DNA of 64,000 nt, from contig NZ_BMPB01000010.1 in assembly GCF_014647375.1 (NCBI RefSeq), positions 186,001 to 250,000 of the forward strand. Direction: 5' to 3'. The position numbers were made by a program, and so were the translations under genes. This document shows positions 1 to 8,341 of this stretch, one piece after another; the stretch's first letter is position 1; every line of letters begins with the position of its first letter. Source of the stretch: Parabacteroides faecis (GTDB lineage: Bacteria; Bacteroidota; Bacteroidia; Bacteroidales; Tannerellaceae). The notes under the pieces are model-generated. The model ran no database searches, had not been told where the DNA came from, and saw only the letters and a list, made by a program, of their open reading frames with translations.

Positions 1-1752
1 CATGGCTGTCATGTTATGAGAACCGAAACTACGTTTCCAATCCAGCCGTGCATCAAGGTAGAATGTCTGGTCGGCAGCTTTACTGATGTCCGATTGCTTG
101 ACGAAGTCTTCGCCTGTTCGCAACAGGGTGAGTTCGTATTCGTTTGTTTCAGGGTTATAAGAACCGTTTTTTGCTTCGTAGAAGTAGGATGCCATTGTGC
201 GGTTGTAGTCAGAAGATGAATAGTTTTTGAAATTTACCAGCACCTTGGCAGATAACCCTTTGGTGATGAAACTGAAATCCTGATTGATGGCGATTGAGGT
301 ATTCAAGGTGTTGTAGTTGTTTTCCTTGAATGAACTCATCATGTATTCATACGGGTTTTGTCCATACTTTCCCGATTTGATCAGTGTGTTACCGAAACGG
401 ATGTGTTCGTCACCGTCTTGAGCCGGGAAATAAGCCGGGAAAGATACCGGATTGGCTACCATCACGCTCTTGTATAAGTCTGAGGTGCTGTAATTGGGGC
501 CCTTCCTGTTTCCTATTTGTGCCATCATTCTCATATCGATGGTGGTCGTGCTGGTCATCTTATAGGAGATGTTGTTCTGGAAATTGTATTCCCAATTGTT
601 GATGTTCGGATTGTAGTAGTAATCGGATGGAGCATCGAGTAAACCCGTATCGTGGTTAGCTTGCAAGCTCATATAATATTTGACGCGTGAACCACCGCCC
701 TGCACGTTAATGTTGGCGCGCTGGTTAAAGTTTCCCTCTTTGAAGAGTAATTTGTACCAGTCTACATCCGGATAAATGTATGGATTGACTCCATTCATTG
801 TATTCAGAATCTGTTCTTCCGAATATCTTGGGGTAATCGGTGTGAGGCTGCGGGCTTGCTCTGCTTCGTTATAGGTTCGCATGAACGTGGTACCGTTGGC
901 GAATTCAACTTTGTTCATCGGTTGGAAATAAGATGTTTCCAAAGATACGTTGACAGTTGTCTTCGAATTTTCAGCACCACTTTTAGTTGTAACCAACATA
1001 ACGCCATTGGCACCTCGGTTACCGTAGATGGCTGTAGCCGATGCATCTTTCAGTAAAGAAAAACTTTCGATGGACTCTGCCGGGATACGATTCAGGTCAC
1101 CACTGGATATTTCTACTCCGTCGAGCAGGATCAAAGGAGTTGCCACCCCTCCGAAAGTGTTGATACCCCGAATATAGAACTCTGAAGCCTGTCCGGGCTC
1201 ACCGGTACTGGTAGTCGAGATGACACCGGCCAATTTTCCGGCTAAAGAATTGGTAAGCGAAGAAGTCGGAGTTTTTAAAGTAATACCTTCAACTGATGTA
1301 ATAGCACCTGTAATCGACACTTTTTTCTGCGTACCGGCACCTACAACAACCACTTCATCCAGCATTTCGTTGTCTGATTGCATTTTTACAGTGAGGACTC
1401 CCAAATCGCCAACCTCTACTGTCTGTTCCTTGTAACCGATGTAAGAAAATAACAACTCTGTTTGACTGCCTGTAACAGGGATTGTGAACCTACCTTCAGT
1501 GTCTGTGATAGTACCCTGGCTTGTTGTTCCTTTGATACGGATGTTTACACCAATCAACACCTCTCCTGTGGAAGCATCAAACACAGTTCCTTCGACAGTT
1601 CGTTTGGATGGGTGCGTGCTTTGGGTAATCTTCAACACCGGGGTGTCATCCGGACCGGCGGTGGCGCAGAGCGGATAACTGCTAATGAAACTTACGCAAA
1701 GTGGCAGAATCACAATCAATTTCCGTTTTCTTTTCAATGATACTAAATCCAT
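1..1752 (-). CDS. SusC/RagA-family TonB-linked outer-membrane receptor, 5' part (C-terminal part lies outside the window)
   Basis: This reading frame begins at the ATG at 1752 and stays open to the window edge, giving 584 codons of a protein normally near 1000 residues. A short basic, hydrophobic N-terminus looks like a signal peptide. It is followed by a carboxypeptidase-regulatory-like domain (motif GTTSQGTITDTEGRF), then the SusC box DEVVVVGAGTQKK and the TonB plug (LLDGVEIS, LLKDASATAIYGNRGANG). There is no N-terminal STN domain, so sigma/anti-sigma signalling through this receptor is not expected. SusC proteins form the outer-membrane channel for glycan oligomers together with a SusD lipoprotein, which here would lie beyond the left edge. 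The gene sits directly behind a possible invertible promoter element at 1788-1963. The substrate cannot be told from this part. Confidence 0.93.
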   Translation of the reverse strand, partial: MDLVSLKRKRKLIVILPLCVSFISSYPLCATAGPDDTPVLKITQSTHPSKRTVEGTVFDASTGEVLIGVNIRIKGTTSQGTITDTEGRFTIPVTGSQTELLFSYIGYKEQTVEVGDLGVLTVKMQSDNEMLDEVVVVGAGTQKKVSITGAITSVEGITLKTPTSSLTNSLAGKLAGVISTTSTGEPGQASEFYIRGINTFGGVATPLILLDGVEISSGDLNRIPAESIESFSLLKDASATAIYGNRGANGVMLVTTKSGAENSKTTVNVSLETSYFQPMNKVEFANGTTFMRTYNEAEQARSLTPITPRYSEEQILNTMNGVNPYIYPDVDWYKLLFKEGNFNQRANINVQGGGSRVKYYMSLQANHDTGLLDAPSDYYYNPNINNWEYNFQNNISYKMTSTTTIDMRMMAQIGNRKGPNYSTSDLYKSVMVANPVSFPAYFPAQDGDEHIRFGNTLIKSGKYGQNPYEYMMSSFKENNYNTLNTSIAINQDFSFITKGLSAKVLVNFKNYSSSDYNRTMASYFYEAKNGSYNPETNEYELTLLRTGEDFVKQSDISKAADQTFYLDARLDWKRSFGSHNMTAM

Positions 1753-1787
1753 GTGCGGATAATTTAAAGTTAAACAATATATAAGTT

Positions 1788-1963
1788 CTTAGAGAACTAA
1801 GGTGATAAAATGATTTTTGAAAGGCTGGTTGATTCAGTGTATGCTTCTAAATCTCCGCTGTTGGATAAATTATGTTAAACGATTAGTTAAATTTAATAAT
1901 GTAGATTGTATTGTTAAGATTTATTTCACTACTTTGTACCAATATCGGACTTAGTTCTCTAAG
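1788..1963. promoter_or_regulatory. Possible invertible promoter segment upstream of the leftward susC
   Basis: CTTAGAGAACTAAG at 1788-1801 recurs as a perfect 14-bp inverted copy at 1950-1963, enclosing 148 bp. The left copy sits in AGTTC-TTAGA-GAACT (1784-1798), matching the AGTTC-N5-GAACT core I recall from SusC/SusD-type invertible regions of Bacteroides fragilis. The only promoter-like sequence I see inside points right, away from susC. Inversion would place it about 65 bp before the susC ATG, facing the gene. The repeats are shorter than those at 55661 and 61549, so this is the weakest of the three cases. Confidence 0.55.
1906..1936 (+). promoter_or_regulatory. Candidate promoter inside the inverted-repeat element, facing away from susC
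   Basis: TTG at 1906-1908 is followed after 21 bp by TACTTTG at 1930-1936, one base short of the Bacteroidetes -7 form TAnnTTTG. It reads rightward, where the next feature is only the 3' end of a leftward gene. In the present orientation it therefore has no evident coding target. Confidence 0.35.
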
Positions 1964-2186
1964 GATTATGTCATCGAATTAAAAGAAGAATAAAAAAGTA
2001 AAAATATATTTTAGTCAGGGATGACATGAAAAACAAAGAGACAGCCGAGGTGATTTGGATGTTCCCTCTTGTTTATTTCGGTAAAAAATCGTACTTGCCG
2101 TTGCTGAAAATAAAATATATAAGATAGGTTAAGATAATATTTAAAGAGTTAACCTCCAGGCAAAAGAAACCCTGCCTATATGACAA

Positions 2187-2224
2187 AAAGAAGAAGGTAT
2201 CCCCAAAAGGATACCTTCTTCTTT
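2187..2224 (-). terminator. Intrinsic terminator after mrp
   Basis: A perfect 16-bp stem (2187-2202 with 2209-2224) has a 6-nt loop. On the minus strand it is followed by a T-rich run (the AAAAA at 2185-2189). It lies 26 bp beyond the mrp stop. The rest of 1964-2249 shows no gene. Confidence 0.85.
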
Positions 2225-2249
2225 ATAGGATGATTTCTGTTTTTAAAGA

Positions 2250-3359
2250 TTACGTCTTTGAAACATGTACCCGTTGTGTGGGAGCCATGTTTGCATTGCG
2301 GTAATTGATCTGTTCAATTACGTTTTCTGCTAAATTGCGGAATGCGGCTCCAGTGATCGTATCGGGATTCAGGGCAACAGGTGTTCCGTTGTCACCTCCT
2401 TCACAGATACTCTGTACGATAGGTATTTGTCCTAACAGCGGGACATTCAGTTCTTCTGCCAGACGTTTGGCTCCTTCTTTTCCGAACAGGTAATATTTGT
2501 TTTCCGGCAGTTCGGCAGGGGTGAACCAGGCCATATTTTCAACCAGTCCCAATACCGGCACATTGATCTTTTCGCCTGTGAACATGCTGATACCTTTGCG
2601 GGCATCGGCAAGGGCAACTTCCTGCGGAGTGCTGACTACGATGGCACCGGTGATAGCCAGTGTCTGTACCATTGTCAGGTGAATATCACTTGTTCCCGGT
2701 GGCAGGTCGATCAGAAAGTAATCGAGATCGCCCCAGTTGGCGTCGCCGATCAGTTGCTTCAATGCATTGCTTGCCATAGCTCCGCGCCATAAAACCGCAT
2801 CTTCCTTGTTTACGAAGAAACCGATCGATAGCAATTTTACTCCATAGTTCTCTGCCGGTTGGATCAGGTCGCGTCCGTCTACCTCTTCCATATAAGGACG
2901 GGCATCTTCCACATTGAACATTTTGGGCTGTGAAGGACCGAAAATATCGGCATCCAGTAAACCTACCTTATAACCAAGCCCGGCAAGAGCTACTGCGAGG
3001 TTGGCGGCAACTGTACTTTTACCTACACCTCCTTTACCGGAAGATACGGCAATGATATTTTTTACCTGCGGAAGTAGTTTATCCGGTTCAGGACGTGCTG
3101 CCTGACGTGCCAGTACTTCGATGTTTCCTTTGATGTCTACATCTTCACCTACATAAGTCAGGATAGCTGTTTCGGCAGCCTTTACGACTGATTTGATAAA
3201 CGGATCGTTGGGTTTCTCGAAAAGGAGGGAGAAACTAACCTTATTGCCGTCGATCCGTATGTTGTCTTCTACCATGCCCATTTCGACAAGGTCTTTCCCT
3301 GTCCCCGGGTAACGCACTTTTGCCAGTGCGTCCATGATCAGTTTAGGATATATAGCCAT
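2250..3359 (-). CDS. mrp: Mrp/ApbC-type P-loop ATPase, iron-sulfur cluster carrier
   Basis: The 369-residue protein has an N-terminal MIP18/DUF59-like domain (about 1-90) and a ParA/Mrp P-loop ATPase domain. The deviant Walker A is SSGKGGVGKS near residue 107, and DLPPGTSDIHLT is the switch region. The family binds and transfers Fe-S clusters in the cytoplasm. Most Mrp proteins carry a CPxC pair after the 'ENM' motif. Here that place reads ENMAWFTPAELPENKYYLFG, without cysteines, a form I believe is common in Bacteroidetes homologues. The gene is 24 bp downstream of trmB on the same strand, so the two are probably co-transcribed, ending at the terminator at 2187-2224. Confidence 0.93.
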   Translation of the reverse strand: MAIYPKLIMDALAKVRYPGTGKDLVEMGMVEDNIRIDGNKVSFSLLFEKPNDPFIKSVVKAAETAILTYVGEDVDIKGNIEVLARQAARPEPDKLLPQVKNIIAVSSGKGGVGKSTVAANLAVALAGLGYKVGLLDADIFGPSQPKMFNVEDARPYMEEVDGRDLIQPAENYGVKLLSIGFFVNKEDAVLWRGAMASNALKQLIGDANWGDLDYFLIDLPPGTSDIHLTMVQTLAITGAIVVSTPQEVALADARKGISMFTGEKINVPVLGLVENMAWFTPAELPENKYYLFGKEGAKRLAEELNVPLLGQIPIVQSICEGGDNGTPVALNPDTITGAAFRNLAENVIEQINYRNANMAPTQRVHVSKT

Positions 3360-3383
3360 AATATAATTGTATAATTGGTTGTC

Positions 3384-4142
3384 TTATTTGCCGGAAGCCA
3401 GTGCGCTGCGCTTACTCCGGTTGAAACTGCGGTAGGGGTCGAGTTCGATCTCTACGTCCGGTTCGATCAGTTCGTCTCTTTCTTCACAAACAAACTTGAT
3501 GTATTTGATGTTCAGTCCGCGGTCGAGCCATTGTTGTTCGTAATAGGTTTTGATAGACAGGATATCGTCTACCAATCCTGAATGATACAGGTCGTCGTTG
3601 CTGAACAATACGGGATATTTGTTGGCTTTTACCATTTCACAGGTATAAGTGTACATGAAGTTACTGTCTGTCTTGAGGTGGATAATGCCGTCGCCTGACA
3701 GTATTTCGCGGTACATCTTCATGAAACGGGTAGAAGTCAGGCGCTTATTGACCTTTTTCATCTGTGGGTCGGGGAAGGTCAGCCATATTTCGGCTACTTC
3801 TCCGGCTGCGAAGAAATGTGAGATCAGTTCGATGCTGGTCCGCAGGAAAGCAACGTTGGTCATACCCGATTCGTAAGAGTCTTTGGCTCCGGTCCACATG
3901 CGGGCACCCTTGATATCTACACCGATAAAATTTTTGTCAGGGAACAGGCGTGCCAGTCCTACTGTATATTCACCTTTACCACAACCCAATTCAAGTACGA
4001 TCGGATTGTCATTCTTGAAAAACTCCTTGTGCCAGTGTCCTTTCAACTCAAATCCTTTCTCTTGCAGAACGGCAAACGGATACTGGAAAACATGCGGATA
4101 CTCCGCCATATCGTCAAACTTTGCTAACTTATTTTTTCCCAT
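3384..4142 (-). CDS. trmB: tRNA (guanine-N7-)-methyltransferase
   Basis: The SAM-binding motif [12 protein letters not shown] and the family signatures [10 protein letters not shown] and [11 protein letters not shown] identify TrmB, which makes m7G46 in tRNA variable loops. The frame is open further upstream (to 4310), but that extension is a remnant of an unrelated ORF6N-type protein. I therefore start at MGKNKLAKF (4142), the usual TrmB beginning, giving 252 residues. TATCTTTG on the minus strand (4147-4154) lies just before this ATG and fits a -7 element with a very short leader. The gene is probably co-transcribed with mrp. Confidence 0.92.
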   Translation of the reverse strand: MGKNKLAKFDDMAEYPHVFQYPFAVLQEKGFELKGHWHKEFFKNDNPIVLELGCGKGEYTVGLARLFPDKNFIGVDIKGARMWTGAKDSYESGMTNVAFLRTSIELISHFFAAGEVAEIWLTFPDPQMKKVNKRLTSTRFMKMYREILSGDGIIHLKTDSNFMYTYTCEMVKANKYPVLFSNDDLYHSGLVDDILSIKTYYEQQWLDRGLNIKYIKFVCEERDELIEPDVEIELDPYRSFNRSKRSALASGK

Positions 4143-4187
4143 GCTGCAAAGATAATACTTTATTTTTTCGGGATGACATATCCAACC

Positions 4188-4310
4188 GGAAGATAACATA
4201 GCAACTCCTTGTTCTGTAAAAGCAAAAGGTAAACTGCTCCCTAAATTGTAATTAGGGGGTATCACAAATTGTGATACCCCTATGTGTAGTAGCTCATTAG
4301 CTTCTGATAA
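4188..4310 (-). pseudogene. Remnant of an ORF6N-domain (phage/mobile-element type) protein
   Basis: In the same frame as trmB, immediately upstream, 41 codons read LSEANELL...[12 protein letters not shown]...[15 protein letters not shown]. The string [11 protein letters not shown] is a hallmark of ORF6N-domain proteins, often found in phage and mobile DNA. Neither the rest of the domain nor a plausible start is present, so this is a decayed fragment. It includes a near-perfect palindrome at 4256-4280 (GGGGTATCACAA, one central base, inverse copy). The fragment runs in frame into trmB and could mislead automatic start calling. Confidence 0.6.
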
Positions 4311-4325
4311 CCAAAGGTATTCTAT

Positions 4326-6428
4326 TTATATATCAGATATAGTTCTATCATATAAGGCAGATACCGATTCTTCCCTATTCCGGACGATCCTGTCAAATTC
4401 TTCTTCCCGTTCTTTGCTCATCCGGGCTTTTTGTATCCATTCGCTACTGCCGTAAACTCCGGCTTTCTGGTAATCAAACGGTTTGAATTTGATTTTCCGG
4501 ATTGCTTTCTGATCTTTGAATTGGAAATCCAGTTGGTAAGGGGCTTTAAATCCCGGGTCTTGTATGATCGAATGTTTATCTTTGATCTTTTTCCATGTTT
4601 TCAGGTCATAATCCAGAAACTTTGGATCTGCATTACCGCGTAAATCCCAATAGCAATTGTAATCCATATCCATATTGGCTTTGTCCCAGGGGCCGGCAAG
4701 ATATACTCCGTGGTCCATTAATATAATATTGGAAGTGAAACTAAAGGATTGGTGATCTTCAACCCTTGTAAATTGTAACTGCTGGTAATGGTTGAAGGCA
4801 AAAATATTGTTTCGTATGATGTTCTCTTTTCCGTAATGTTGGTGGAAACCGCCGCTTTTACAACCGTATACCAGGTTGTTCTCCATAACGACACCTGTAC
4901 TTCCTTCATCCGTATAAAGTCCCCAGCCTCCATAGTCGTAAGAATAAATGTGATGGATCACATTATTGCAAACCCGGGTACCGGGTGAGATACCGAGGGT
5001 ATAAACGGCCCCCATATCCGACAGTTCTCCCCAACCGATATGATGGATATTGTTGTAAGCGATCTCATTGTTGACAGCGTAACTTTTTCCGTATCCCCAG
5101 ACCCAGCCGACAGAAACTCCGGAGTAAAGCAGATCGGATATTTCGTTGTGAGTCACTTTGTTGTCGGATGAATTGAAAATAGCAACTCCGACTCCACAAG
5201 GGAAGACGAATCCGGTCTTTTGGATAATGTTGTTATCGATTGTAATATGCTTTGTGAGATATGCAGGGTCGGGTGTTTCATATTCCCCGATCTTAACGGC
5301 TCCGGCTCCCAGGTCGGTTAGATAAGAGTGTTCCAGTTTGCAATTCGTACAAGCTTTCCGGAACCAGATGGCGTAGTTTCCCGTATGCTTTATTACGCAG
5401 TTCTCAAAACGGATATTGTCTGCGTGATCGAGTTGGATAGCTGCATCGTCAGGTGAGGCGGCCTGTGCCGGATCATTCCCGGTTTTAGGCATTACATATC
5501 CCGCATGTTCAAAAGACAGGTTTCGGAATGTAATATTCTTAACCGGACGGTCTTTATCGCCTTTTATAGAAAGTAATCTGTTTAAAACCGGGGCATAAGC
5601 GACAGATGTTTCCATCACTTCTCCTTTACGCGGTATATAATACAGGTCGCCGGATGTTTCCAGAAACCATTCCCCTTCGGTATTCATGGCTTGTTTGTAA
5701 TTCTCTAGAATAAACCGGCTTCCTTTCCCTATAGGGTTCCAGGGTTTCATCCCTTGTCCGTTCAGGAAGAAATAACCAGAATCAGGTATTGCCTGGGATA
5801 GATATTTGCGGGTATTGTCCCATTTATGGTAACACATGACCATAACATTATTCAGTTCTTCAGCAGAAAGTCCTTTCAGTGATTCCATATCTTCAGGTTT
5901 TACCCTGATGCGTTGTGTCGCATATTCGGGGGATCGGCCTGTCCCTTTATAATGAACGGTTTCTTCAGCTCCTTCCACGAAGAACCATCCTTTATCGGGT
6001 GTCCGGGCACGGATAGCCCTGTTTCCATTAACAAACAGTTGTTCAATCTTTACTCCATAGCGTGTTACTTCGTCGATATGTGTTTTCCACCATCCCTGCG
6101 GTGTCTTTTCCCAGGAAGTAAGAGTGATCGCCCCGCTGAATACCGGCATATCTTTTTCATCTCCTTCAATGAGAACAGGGGCAGAAGGAGTTTTTTCTAT
6201 CCGGATCGTTTTATTTAAAGGATAGAAACCCGCCTGGACATGGATACGGACAGTATCGTTTCCGGTGGAATTAAGCCCTTGTTTCAAGGCCGCTTCGATT
6301 GTTTGATAGGGAGATTCAAGCGTTCCGTTTTCTATACCTTTGGTTTCGGATGATACATAAATCGTATTTTGGGCCATGATGGCAGAAGAACAGAGAGAAA
6401 ACAGATAGAAGAACAGTAGTCGTTTCAT
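4326..6428 (-). CDS. Secreted right-handed parallel beta-helix protein, probable glycoside hydrolase (GH141-like)
   Basis: The 700-residue protein starts with a clear signal peptide (MKRLLFFYLFSLCSSAIMAQ). NTIYVSSETKG then resembles the N-terminus of beta-helix carbohydrate-active proteins. From about residue 300 on, repeated Asn/Ile/Gly-rich turns (NNIIQ, HNEIS, NNIHHI, NNVIHHI, ENNLVYG, RNNIFAF) mark a parallel beta-helix. SDMGAVYTLG and YGGWGLYTDEGS resemble GH141-type (fucosidase/xylanase) enzymes, but that assignment is from memory of the motifs. I chose the Met at 6428 because it precedes the signal peptide and because a -7 element (6456-6463) lies between it and the more upstream Met at 6476. 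No SusCD pair adjoins it. Confidence 0.75.
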   Translation of the reverse strand: MKRLLFFYLFSLCSSAIMAQNTIYVSSETKGIENGTLESPYQTIEAALKQGLNSTGNDTVRIHVQAGFYPLNKTIRIEKTPSAPVLIEGDEKDMPVFSGAITLTSWEKTPQGWWKTHIDEVTRYGVKIEQLFVNGNRAIRARTPDKGWFFVEGAEETVHYKGTGRSPEYATQRIRVKPEDMESLKGLSAEELNNVMVMCYHKWDNTRKYLSQAIPDSGYFFLNGQGMKPWNPIGKGSRFILENYKQAMNTEGEWFLETSGDLYYIPRKGEVMETSVAYAPVLNRLLSIKGDKDRPVKNITFRNLSFEHAGYVMPKTGNDPAQAASPDDAAIQLDHADNIRFENCVIKHTGNYAIWFRKACTNCKLEHSYLTDLGAGAVKIGEYETPDPAYLTKHITIDNNIIQKTGFVFPCGVGVAIFNSSDNKVTHNEISDLLYSGVSVGWVWGYGKSYAVNNEIAYNNIHHIGWGELSDMGAVYTLGISPGTRVCNNVIHHIYSYDYGGWGLYTDEGSTGVVMENNLVYGCKSGGFHQHYGKENIIRNNIFAFNHYQQLQFTRVEDHQSFSFTSNIILMDHGVYLAGPWDKANMDMDYNCYWDLRGNADPKFLDYDLKTWKKIKDKHSIIQDPGFKAPYQLDFQFKDQKAIRKIKFKPFDYQKAGVYGSSEWIQKARMSKEREEEFDRIVRNREESVSALYDRTISDI

Positions 6429-6455
6429 GATGGTAGAATTTATCGTTAGCCTTAA

Positions 6456-6463
6456 CAAAAGTA
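6456..6463 (-). promoter_or_regulatory. Candidate -7 element for the beta-helix gene
   Basis: The minus strand reads TACTTTTG, matching TAnnTTTG, 27 bp before the chosen start codon. No clear -33 TTG is visible at the expected distance. Confidence 0.45.
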
Positions 6464-6566
6464 GTATTTTATACATAGAAAAGCTCAGTTCTAAAAGTAA
6501 ATTTTTTACCTTCCGGACTGAGCTTATCTTACTTATTGTCTGTATTTTGTTTTATCGGTCGACTGA

Positions 6567-7280
6567 TTATACCCTTCCCATTTTTGCAACAAATTCATCG
6601 AAGAATATATCCCGGTAGTTGTTACCGATGGCAATCTCATATTTGTCGATATAAATGTCGTTGTTATCGAAAGATGCTATTTGTTGGGTATTGACGATGT
6701 AGGAACGGTTCACCCGAAGGAATGCTTTGGGAAGCAGTTCGTGTATCGCTTTCATGCTTGTTTTAGTGATGATACGCTGATCGGGAAGCTGAATGATCAC
6801 ATAGTCTTTCAATCCTTCGATGAACAATATATCTTTGAAATTGACTTTGAAGAAACGACGTTCGGATTTGACAAACATGAACTCGCTTTCTACATTTTCG
6901 ATGTTTTCCTTTTCTTCTGTCAGCAAAAGTGCATGATATGTTTTGGCTTTCTCTACTGCTTTTTGGAATCTTTCGGGGATAATCGGCTTGACCAGGTAGT
7001 CGACGGCGTCCACCTCATAGCTGTCGATTGCATATTCGGCATAGGCAGTTGTGAATATGACGAGGGTGCTTTTGGGTATGGTACGGGCGAATTCCAGTCC
7101 GGTTACTTTAGGCATGCGGATGTCCAGGAAGATCAGGTCGACCGGATGTTCTCCGATAAACCGGGCCGCCGAAGTGGCATTATTGAAGCTACCGGCCAGC
7201 GTCAGTTCTCCGGTTTCATTTATCAGCATCTCTACCGCTTCACGGGCCAGAGGTTCGTCGTCTACGATGATACAGTTCAT
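6567..7280 (-). CDS. LytTR-family response regulator
   Basis: A 237-residue regulator with an N-terminal receiver domain (acidic pair DDE at 7-9, phospho-acceptor D53 in FLDIRMP, conserved K near 100 in YLVKP). A C-terminal LytTR DNA-binding domain spans about 135-235 (FMFVKSERRFFKV, FLRVNRSYIVN). LytTR domains bind paired short direct repeats about two helical turns apart. It overlaps the upstream LytS-like kinase by 4 bp (7277-7280), so the two are translationally coupled partners. The repeat array at 12166-12217 is a candidate target of this regulator or of the second one at 14970. Confidence 0.94.
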   Translation of the reverse strand: MNCIIVDDEPLAREAVEMLINETGELTLAGSFNNATSAARFIGEHPVDLIFLDIRMPKVTGLEFARTIPKSTLVIFTTAYAEYAIDSYEVDAVDYLVKPIIPERFQKAVEKAKTYHALLLTEEKENIENVESEFMFVKSERRFFKVNFKDILFIEGLKDYVIIQLPDQRIITKTSMKAIHELLPKAFLRVNRSYIVNTQQIASFDNNDIYIDKYEIAIGNNYRDIFFDEFVAKMGRV

Positions 7281-8341
7281 AAGTCCAGGTATAAATTAAC
7301 GATGTAACTTTGTTTATCTTCTATGATTTCCAGGGAATGGCGGGCGGGATATAATAATTCCAACCGCCTCCGGATGTTTTTCAGTCCCAGGCCACCGATA
7401 CGGTTGTTCTTTTCTTCCTCTTCGGCAGGCTTTGAATTTTCACACCGGAAAAACAACCGGTTATCCTGCACGTTGAAAGAAATATATACGAATGAAGCAT
7501 TCTCTCCGTCCGTATTGTGTTTGACCGCATTTTCAACAAAAGGGATGAACAGCAGGGGAGGTAACCATACACTGTTGATATCGCCTTCTTTGGAAATGGT
7601 ATAATTAAAATTGTCGCGGCGTATTTTCTCCAGATTCAGGAAATCGTTCATAAAACGAATATCCGAACTGAGTTGGATCCTGTCCTGGGTACTGTCATTA
7701 AACTGATAACGCAGCAGGTCTTCCAGCTTGAACAATACTTCGGCTGCTTCATCACGTCCTTTCCTGATCAGCACATAGACATTATTCAGCATATTGAACA
7801 GGAAATGCGGATTGATCTGGCTTTTTAGGAATTTCAGTTCCGATTGCAGGGTGGCGGCTTCCAGTTCATTGACACGCAGGTTATTGCTGATCCAATGTTT
7901 AAAAAGAATCATGGCTGACGAACCGGCTACCAGTAAGCCGCTGGATATCGTTGAGGACAGGATATTTAACAGGATTACCGACTGGCTGGTGGGCAGGCTC
8001 TCAAAACGTGTATCTTCAAAAAGTGTTTGGAGAGTGCCTAATATCACAATAGAAATGAGGATCAGGCCCGATGCTGTTATCAGATAAAGAAGGAGACGCC
8101 CTTTTAGCAGAAATCGTGGTACTAATATATAAGCATTTACATAAATGAGCATGTTTATAATCAGGAAATAACCGATCCATGAGCGGATACGTGGCGGAGT
8201 AATAATCAGTTCGTCCGGCGTATCCCAGAATACATTGATCGTGATAAGGAAAACGACCAGTTGTAACAGGAGATGCCTGTAGATCCTTTTCTGCGGATTT
8301 AGCAGGAAATCTGGAACTATATGATCTGTATTATTTACCAT
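7277..8341 (-). CDS. LytS/YehU-type membrane sensor histidine kinase
   Basis: Four hydrophobic segments lie within the first 150 residues. They are followed by a short coiled linker and the His_kinase motif QINPHFLFNMLNN, with the phospho-acceptor at about H179. The ATPase domain keeps the N box (FVENAVKHN) and G box (GGLGLKNIRRRL). It should autophosphorylate and pass phosphate to the LytTR regulator encoded immediately downstream (4-bp overlap). The gene also overlaps by 11 bp the upstream kinase-like gene at 8331, so all three form one operon. The sensed signal is unknown. Confidence 0.93.
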   Translation of the reverse strand: MVNNTDHIVPDFLLNPQKRIYRHLLLQLVVFLITINVFWDTPDELIITPPRIRSWIGYFLIINMLIYVNAYILVPRFLLKGRLLLYLITASGLILISIVILGTLQTLFEDTRFESLPTSQSVILLNILSSTISSGLLVAGSSAMILFKHWISNNLRVNELEAATLQSELKFLKSQINPHFLFNMLNNVYVLIRKGRDEAAEVLFKLEDLLRYQFNDSTQDRIQLSSDIRFMNDFLNLEKIRRDNFNYTISKEGDINSVWLPPLLFIPFVENAVKHNTDGENASFVYISFNVQDNRLFFRCENSKPAEEEEKNNRIGGLGLKNIRRRLELLYPARHSLEIIEDKQSYIVNLYLDL

